A DNA stretch of 64,000 nucleotides from NCBI RefSeq assembly GCF_002237655.1, contig NZ_NOKT01000011.1, positions 62,001 to 126,000 on the forward strand, read 5' to 3'. A program made the translations under genes and the position numbers. This stretch comes from Streptomyces sp. XY006 (GTDB taxonomy: Bacteria > Actinomycetota > Actinomycetes > Streptomycetales > Streptomycetaceae). The notes under the pieces were generated by a model that saw nothing but the letters and a program-made list of their open reading frames with translations, was not told the DNA's origin and searched no databases. Shown here in pieces: positions 60,401 to 64,000 of the stretch (position 1 is the stretch's first letter; every line of letters starts with the position of its first letter).

Positions 60401-61137
60401 GTGCCGTCGGCGCCCGCGTCGAACGCCCTGAGGCGTCCGGACCTGGACAGGATCGAGCCCTTGACGTGGCGGTAGCCCAGGACTTGCGGGACGTGGACGG
60501 CGGCGGCGCCGACCAGGGCGATGTCGCAGTCGTCCATGAGCAGCGCCTGTGCGGCCGACTGCACGCCGACCAGGGAACTGGAGCAGCCCGTCTGGATGTT
60601 GACGGCGGGTCCGGTCAGGCCGAGGCGGTAGGCGACGCGCGTAGCGGTGAAGTCGGCGTAGTTGCCGACGATCGTCTGCATGCCGGTGACCCAGTCGGAC
60701 GGGGGCCGGCTGGGCAGGACGTTGTTCAGCAGGTAGTTCTGCAGGGTGTACAGGTAGTAGCCGGTGCTGGCGTAGACGCCGATCCGGGTGCCGTCGCGTT
60801 CCTGCGGGTAGCCGGCGTCCTCCAGGGCGTGCTGGGCGCATTCCAGGAACAGGCGGTGCTGGGGGTCGGTGATCGACGCCTCGTGCGGGCTCATCGCGAA
60901 GTGCCGGGCGTCGAAGCCGGCGAGGTCGTCCAGGATCCCGGAGGCCCCGACAAAGTCCTCGGCCCCGTACTCCTCGGCCGGCACTCCGGCGGCGGCCAGT
61001 TCCTCGTCGGTGAAGCGGGTGATGCAGTCGGTGCCGTCCCGGACGATCCGCCACAGGTCCTCGGGCGTGTCGGCGCCGGGCAGCCGGAAGGCCATGCCGA
61101 TGACGGCCATGCGCGGGTCGGGAGGGGTCGTGGTCAT
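57490..61137 (-). CDS. type I polyketide synthase module: KS-AT-ACP
   Basis: The 1215-aa protein has a ketosynthase (about 8-430) with active Cys185 in QTGCSSSL, His in ETHGTGT and NIGHLDAASG. The acyltransferase (about 545-860) has GHSVGEYAAL and RAFH, the signature of malonyl-CoA selection. The ACP (about 950-1020) has LGADSLQM. No KR, DH or loading domain is present, so the product is a beta-ketoacyl-ACP. A Tyr/Pro/Ala repeat linker and a Gln/Met-rich coiled C-terminus (about 1165-1200) probably dock to the NRPS. It starts inside the MFS stop (ATGA) and ends inside the NRPS start (ATGA). Confidence 0.93.
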   Translation of the reverse strand: MTTTPPDPRMAVIGMAFRLPGADTPEDLWRIVRDGTDCITRFTDEELAAAGVPAEEYGAEDFVGASGILDDLAGFDARHFAMSPHEASITDPQHRLFLECAQHALEDAGYPQERDGTRIGVYASTGYYLYTLQNYLLNNVLPSRPPSDWVTGMQTIVGNYADFTATRVAYRLGLTGPAVNIQTGCSSSLVGVQSAAQALLMDDCDIALVGAAAVHVPQVLGYRHVKGSILSRSGRLRAFDAGADGTVGGTGVLAVVLKRLTRAVADGDTIHGVVLGWGIANDGASKSAYAAPSADGQRAAVRQALRRAGVGADTIGYLETHGTGTLKGDPIEFDGAAGAYREDTDRTGYCALGSVKANIGHLDAASGLAGLVKALLVLRHGVIPPMANFTRPNPLLGLDGSPFYIPGTARPWPAGDVPRRAGLTSLGVGGTNVHLILEQAPEPVPRTAALPPPDVLLVSGSSPQALADNARAFRDRLRRPPAPHPADLVTTAAVGRAHGRHRLAARGTTPHALADALDAWLAGTAPANVTSGTAPSDEPLRVAFQFTGQGSQYPGMAAALYARFPAVREVLDACELHHRDLTGDSLLAALTVESPPDGPGEDLARETDAAGETGPTGETDSVGETGPAGGTDAAGETDLAQPALFALQCALVRLWHDTGVAPYAVTGHSVGEYAALYAAGALSLWDGLRLTTARGRLMRQRCAPGAMVAAPLDRAAALALAAEVPGLELAVSNGDRAQVLAGPVTAVDRACALLDARGTPGRRLPVTRAFHTALMEPMLEEFRKVLDDVEFRPVRIPLVSALDGATRPPGWIPDTDHLLRHTREPVRFDEALHALGAGRPGLLLEIGPHTTLSGLARRALPDVPVVPSLRRGGALGALWGAAAELHCAGADLGWETLLAGSGGRRVPLPGYRFQHQDHWTGPQPAALGTAAARTARTARAARRGTDVVQQEAAVAGVLDSIVEATARHLGGDPSAIDSDANFFDLGADSLQMISVLRELEQQHRVKVTMRQLFEETGTPRRLARFIAARTPDTGQPPEPTTGERPAPERTAAASGAVPPPGPAGEAPSPAASAAYPPPVAQSVSAAYPPPAAPPAPAAYPPPTAPPAPAAYPPPTAPPASAYPPPAAPPASAYSSYSSPTPPPVPGPVAPVEPVAPAYATRQELEDLAQKIQQMSHIQLQMMSQLSQLLALQTAAATDRLNGVQGVNGHHGTVAK
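57690..57930. repeat. repeats encoding an AYPPP-type linker at the PKS C-terminus
   Basis: Repeated GGCGGCGGATATGCCGCGGGAGCC-like units (up to ~51 bp period, with GGCGGG/GGCGGA variants) encode A-A-Y-P-P-P-x-A-P-P runs on the minus strand. They link the ACP to the terminal coiled region. Flexible Pro-rich tethers of this kind may hold the ACP close to the aminotransferase on the partner protein. Confidence 0.8.
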
Positions 61138-62408
61138 CGGCCGTGCCCTTCCGTCACCGCGGACCGGTCGGGTCCGGCCGGTCCGTCCGGTCCGTCCGCG
61201 GGCGGAGCGGGGGTGCGTCCGCGCCGGAGGGTCAGCAGCAGGAGCAGGGCCGCGCACAGGACGATCGCGAGCCCGTGGAAGGCGGCCACCACTTCCAGCG
61301 GCGAGAAACGTTCCAGCAGGGCGCCGCTGACGAGCATGCCCAGGCCGAAGCCGGTGTTCTCGGCCGAGGCGGACAGCCCGAAGAGACGGCCCCGCTGTTC
61401 GTCGGGGGCGCTCTGCAGCCGCGACACGTACACGGTCTCGGTGAACCCGTCGGCGGCCCCGGCGACGAGCGCGGCGATGACGGCGGGCACCGTCGGCAGT
61501 CCGCTGAAGACCATGATGAACCCGGCCGACATCACGATGGCGCCGAGCGCGAACGCCCGCTCCCCCGGGGTCCGTCCGGCCTTGCGGGTGACCCGACCGA
61601 TCACCTGCTGGGCGACGATGTTCCCGATGGCCCACGTGGCCCAGAACTGGCTGATGAACGTCGCCGGATGGTCGGGGTCGAGGCTGCTGGAGTAGAGCGG
61701 CAGGGCCACGTTGTGGGAGGACGAGCCCAGTCCGTCGACGGCCCGGACGGCGATCATCGCCATCAGCAGCGGGGCCGTCCCCAGCAGCACCCGGACCGTC
61801 CAGCGCGCCGGGGCTGAGGCGGCCCGGCTGCCGCCGTCCGCGGCGTCCTCGGCTGCCCGGGTGCGGACGGGGAGCAGGAACAGCACGGTGGCGGAGACCA
61901 GGAACGTCGCCGCGTCCAGGGCGAAGGCGGCGGAGTAGCCGAGCTGCGCCACCACCACGCCCGAGGAGGCGAAGCCCGCGATCATGGCGAGCGAACGGCC
62001 CGTCACCAGCAGTCCGTTGGCGCGGACCCGGTGCTCGGATCCGACAATCTCGGGGATGCTGCTGCGCAGGGCGACCTGGGAGAGCGTCGAGCAGCCGCCC
62101 GTCACCACGGCGAGGGCGTACAGCAGTCCGGTGCGCACGCCGTCGGGGGCGAGCAGCAGGCTCAGCAGGGCCACGGCCTGGCACAGATCGGCGCCGACCA
62201 TCAGGCGTTTGCGGTCGTGGACCGAGACGAGCCGCCCGCTGACCCAGCCCGAGACGACGCTGGTCGCCAGGCGTACGGCCATGAAGAGGCCCGCGGCGAG
62301 CGCGCTGCCGGTGGCGTCGTAGACGAAGACGTTCAGCGCCACCATGTTCAGGTAACTGCCGTACGCCGAGATGCCGTTGCCCAGGACGAGCAGACGGAAG
62401 TACTTCAT
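61134..62408 (-). CDS. MFS exporter of the biosynthetic operon
   Basis: The 424-aa protein is a 12-helix major facilitator of the MFS_3/enterobactin-exporter type: YFRLLVLGNGISAYGSYLNMVALNVFVYDATGSALAAGL, SGRLVSVHDRKRLMVGADL in the 2-3 loop, and FGLSASAENTGFGLGMLVSGALLERFSPLEVV. It most likely exports the peptide made by the two downstream synthases and may give self-protection. GGGGAAGG precedes the ATG at 62408. It is the first gene of the operon. The divergent 234-bp region upstream (62409-62642) is relatively AT-rich, holds the promoter, and has a GGAAGA-N12-TCTTCC dyad at 62595-62618 on the nuclease side. Confidence 0.9.
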   Translation of the reverse strand: MKYFRLLVLGNGISAYGSYLNMVALNVFVYDATGSALAAGLFMAVRLATSVVSGWVSGRLVSVHDRKRLMVGADLCQAVALLSLLLAPDGVRTGLLYALAVVTGGCSTLSQVALRSSIPEIVGSEHRVRANGLLVTGRSLAMIAGFASSGVVVAQLGYSAAFALDAATFLVSATVLFLLPVRTRAAEDAADGGSRAASAPARWTVRVLLGTAPLLMAMIAVRAVDGLGSSSHNVALPLYSSSLDPDHPATFISQFWATWAIGNIVAQQVIGRVTRKAGRTPGERAFALGAIVMSAGFIMVFSGLPTVPAVIAALVAGAADGFTETVYVSRLQSAPDEQRGRLFGLSASAENTGFGLGMLVSGALLERFSPLEVVAAFHGLAIVLCAALLLLLTLRRGRTPAPPADGPDGPAGPDRSAVTEGHGR

Positions 62409-62642
62409 GCACCTTCCCCTGGTCTGCATGAAGGGTGTGACCATCGCGGGTCCGGGACCGGACCGCCCCCCATTGATCCGTCACCCAAGCAGAACCGGTC
62501 AGACCTGTTCAAGGCACGACAGTGGTCCATATGACTTCCGGTCGCGTTTTGGCGATTTCGAAGCGCTCGCAAGGGAGATGGAATGCCGATCTTGGGAAGA
62601 CGGTGAAAACGATCTTCCATCGATCCCTCAGGGGGGCACACC

Positions 62643-63533
62643 GTGACCGCACCCACGCGTCCGATACCGCCGGTGAACCGCCGGCGCCGCTTCGACCTCC
62701 GCTCGACCGCGCTGTTCTTCGTGTTCCTCGCCGTCGTCCTGTGCGTCCTCGGCCTCGCGGCACGCATGGTCGCGGACGCCGTCGAGCGGCGGCCGGCCTG
62801 GATGTTCGTCCTGGCCGTGCTGGGTGCCGCGGGATGCGTGGGGCTACGGCGGCGGATCCACGTGGCGAGAGCGGCACGCCGGGCGGCGGCGGCGCTGGAC
62901 GAGGCCGCGCGGGAGGCCGCCGACGCGCTCGACGCCCCGCAACCGCGCCCCGGCCGCCCGGCGGTTGAAGCCGTCGCCGACCACGGGACGCTTGCGGCCG
63001 CCGAGTTCGGGCCAGTCGCCGACCAGGGCGTCACGGTCCCGGTCGAGTTCGAGACCGTCGCCGACCAAGACGCCACGGTCCCCCTGGAGTTCGAGAGCGG
63101 CACCGAGTACGACGGTCTGACACCCGAGGAGTTCGAGGAGGCCGTCGCCGCCCTCTGCGCACGCGACGGCTGCTCCGCCGTCGAGGTCGTGGGCGGCGCC
63201 GGGGACCTGGGCGCCGACGTCATGGCCCTCACCCCAGACGGCCGGCGCATGGTCATCCAGTGCAAGTACTACGACGTCTCCCACCGCGTCGGCTCCCAGG
63301 ACCTGCAGCGCTTCGGCGGCACCTGCTTCACCGTCCACGAGGCCGACGTCGCCGCACTGGTCACCACGAGCGACTTCACCGCTCCCGCGCTGGAGTACGC
63401 CCAGCAGTGCGGCATCGTGTGCGTGGACGGGGAGGCCCTGCGCGCCTGGACCGACGGCACCGGCCCCCGCCCCTGGGACACCGCCCCGGGCGGCCGGACG
63501 GCGGGGTGGGACCTGGCCGGCGCGGGATCGTGA
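62643..63533 (+). CDS. membrane-anchored restriction endonuclease-like (Mrr_cat) protein
   Basis: The 296-aa protein has two N-terminal transmembrane helices (about 22-43 and 50-66), a helical and Glu/Val-rich repeat linker (VADHGTLAAAEF, VADQGVTVPVEF, VADQDATVPLEF), and a C-terminal Mrr-type nuclease domain (about 165-275). The catalytic pattern is present: E in EFEEAVAAL, D in GDLGADVMAL and QxK in VIQCKYY. It may cut modified or foreign DNA at the membrane. GTG at 62643 follows AGGGGGG. No methylase is nearby. It diverges from the biosynthetic operon. Confidence 0.83.
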   Translation: MTAPTRPIPPVNRRRRFDLRSTALFFVFLAVVLCVLGLAARMVADAVERRPAWMFVLAVLGAAGCVGLRRRIHVARAARRAAAALDEAAREAADALDAPQPRPGRPAVEAVADHGTLAAAEFGPVADQGVTVPVEFETVADQDATVPLEFESGTEYDGLTPEEFEEAVAALCARDGCSAVEVVGGAGDLGADVMALTPDGRRMVIQCKYYDVSHRVGSQDLQRFGGTCFTVHEADVAALVTTSDFTAPALEYAQQCGIVCVDGEALRAWTDGTGPRPWDTAPGGRTAGWDLAGAGS

Positions 63534-63573
63534 GCCGCTGCCGGCCGGCGACCGGCCCCTGGTGTGACGGGCT

Positions 63574-63954
63574 TCAGATCACGCAGCCCTCGATGCCGGG
63601 CACACCGTCGATCCAGTTGGTGGTGTTCTCGACGTAGTAGCTGGACATGATCCCGTACTGGCTCCAGCCACGCGGCTGGACCATCAGCCAGTAGGGGTTG
63701 CCGCCGACCGACTGGCCCGGGACCTGGCAGTAGACCATGACTTCGTCCCAGGAGTTGAGCTGGCCGATGATCGACGGGCAGTTCGTGGTGCTCGGTGCGT
63801 GGATGCAGTCGCCGTCGATGCTGCGGACGTTGACCCCGTTCGCCCACACGCCGTACCAGCCGCGGCCGTGCCCGTCGGCGGCGGCGCTCTGTGCGGTGGT
63901 GACCACGAGGGCGAGTGCTCCAGCGGCGGCGAGTGCCGCGGTCGTCTTGCGCAT
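63574..63954 (-). CDS. small secreted protein with SH3-like fold
   Basis: The 126-aa precursor has a signal peptide (MRKTTAALAAAGALALVVTTAQSAAA-D) and a mature domain of ~100 residues with four Cys. GVNVRSIDGDCIHAPSTTNC, DEVMVYCQVPGQSVGG, NPYWLMVQPRGWSQYGIMSSYYVE and NWIDGVPGIEGC resemble bacterial SH3b domains of Streptomyces secreted proteins. It may bind cell wall or other proteins. ATG at 63954 is preceded by AAAGGA. It converges on the nuclease gene with 40 bp between. No enzymatic domain is present. Confidence 0.75.
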   Translation of the reverse strand: MRKTTAALAAAGALALVVTTAQSAAADGHGRGWYGVWANGVNVRSIDGDCIHAPSTTNCPSIIGQLNSWDEVMVYCQVPGQSVGGNPYWLMVQPRGWSQYGIMSSYYVENTTNWIDGVPGIEGCVI

Positions 63955-64000
63955 GGCCGTCCTTTCGATGCCGTGCCGGGTGGCGCGCGGGAGGGATCCC

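Noticed and set aside
61138..62484. N-terminal extension of the PKS frame upstream of 61137
   Set aside because: It overlaps the MFS gene in another frame and carries no PKS sequence; the ATG at 61137 begins the KS fold and gives the ATGA overlap.

Overview
The window is very GC-rich (about 70% or more), densely coded, and full of families typical of Streptomyces: universal stress proteins, ANTAR and STAS regulators, many Sec/Tat-exported hydrolases, snapalysin, a rifamycin phosphotransferase, and leaderless transcripts. The mix of stress genes, secreted enzymes and a biosynthetic cluster suggests the accessory part of a Streptomyces (or close relative) chromosome. I see no rRNA, tRNA, CRISPR array, insertion sequence or phage gene.

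Region 1 (1-16.1 kb) is a dormancy/redox-stress island. It holds the 3' end of a SARP/AfsR-type regulator, CbiZ, three universal stress proteins, a DevS-like GAF-GAF histidine kinase with the heme-ligand histidine region, phosphoketolase, a DUF1876 protein, a phosphofructokinase with PPi-type active-site residues, a CBS-BON protein, a PLP-dependent dehydratase-like enzyme, a GlsB-type membrane protein, a VWA protein and a 3-hydroxyisobutyryl-CoA hydrolase-like enzyme. Several promoters carry GGGAC-N4-GNCCC dyads resembling the DevR/DosR box, so the island may form one oxygen-responsive regulon. The cognate response regulator is not in the window.

Region 2 (16.1-29.3 kb) has a membrane protein, then rifamycin phosphotransferase with a textbook 19-bp rifamycin-associated element in its promoter. 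Next come a DeoR regulator divergent from an MFS carrier with two matching operator-like dyads between them, an NmrA-like reductase divergent from a leaderless AraC regulator, an alpha/beta hydrolase, a glucose dehydrogenase plus gluconokinase pair, a cysteine-rich SufR-like regulator divergent from a DoxX protein, and a sirtuin.

Region 3 (29.3-49.7 kb) is dominated by exported enzymes: a protein-arginine deiminase, a serine beta-lactamase-fold hydrolase, two large alpha/beta hydrolases, a PHB-depolymerase-type esterase, snapalysin, a possible pore-forming beta protein and a GH64 beta-1,3-glucanase with a LacI-type operator. Regulators (STAS, winged helix, GAF-ANTAR), a large GT2 glycosyltransferase, an orphan substrate-binding protein without signal peptide, a gene remnant, and small oxidoreductases and transporters are interspersed.

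Region 4 (49.7-62.4 kb) is a compact three-gene biosynthetic operon, MFS exporter, then PKS (KS-AT-ACP), then NRPS (aminotransferase-luciferase-like monooxygenase-C-A-T-C). The genes are joined by two ATGA overlaps and closed by a 22-bp perfect terminator stem. The domain order predicts an alpha-hydroxy-beta-amino acyl unit joined to one amino acid, the pharmacophore of bestatin, amastatin and microginin. This is the most interesting system here. A membrane-anchored Mrr-like nuclease diverges from it, and a small secreted SH3-like protein ends the window.
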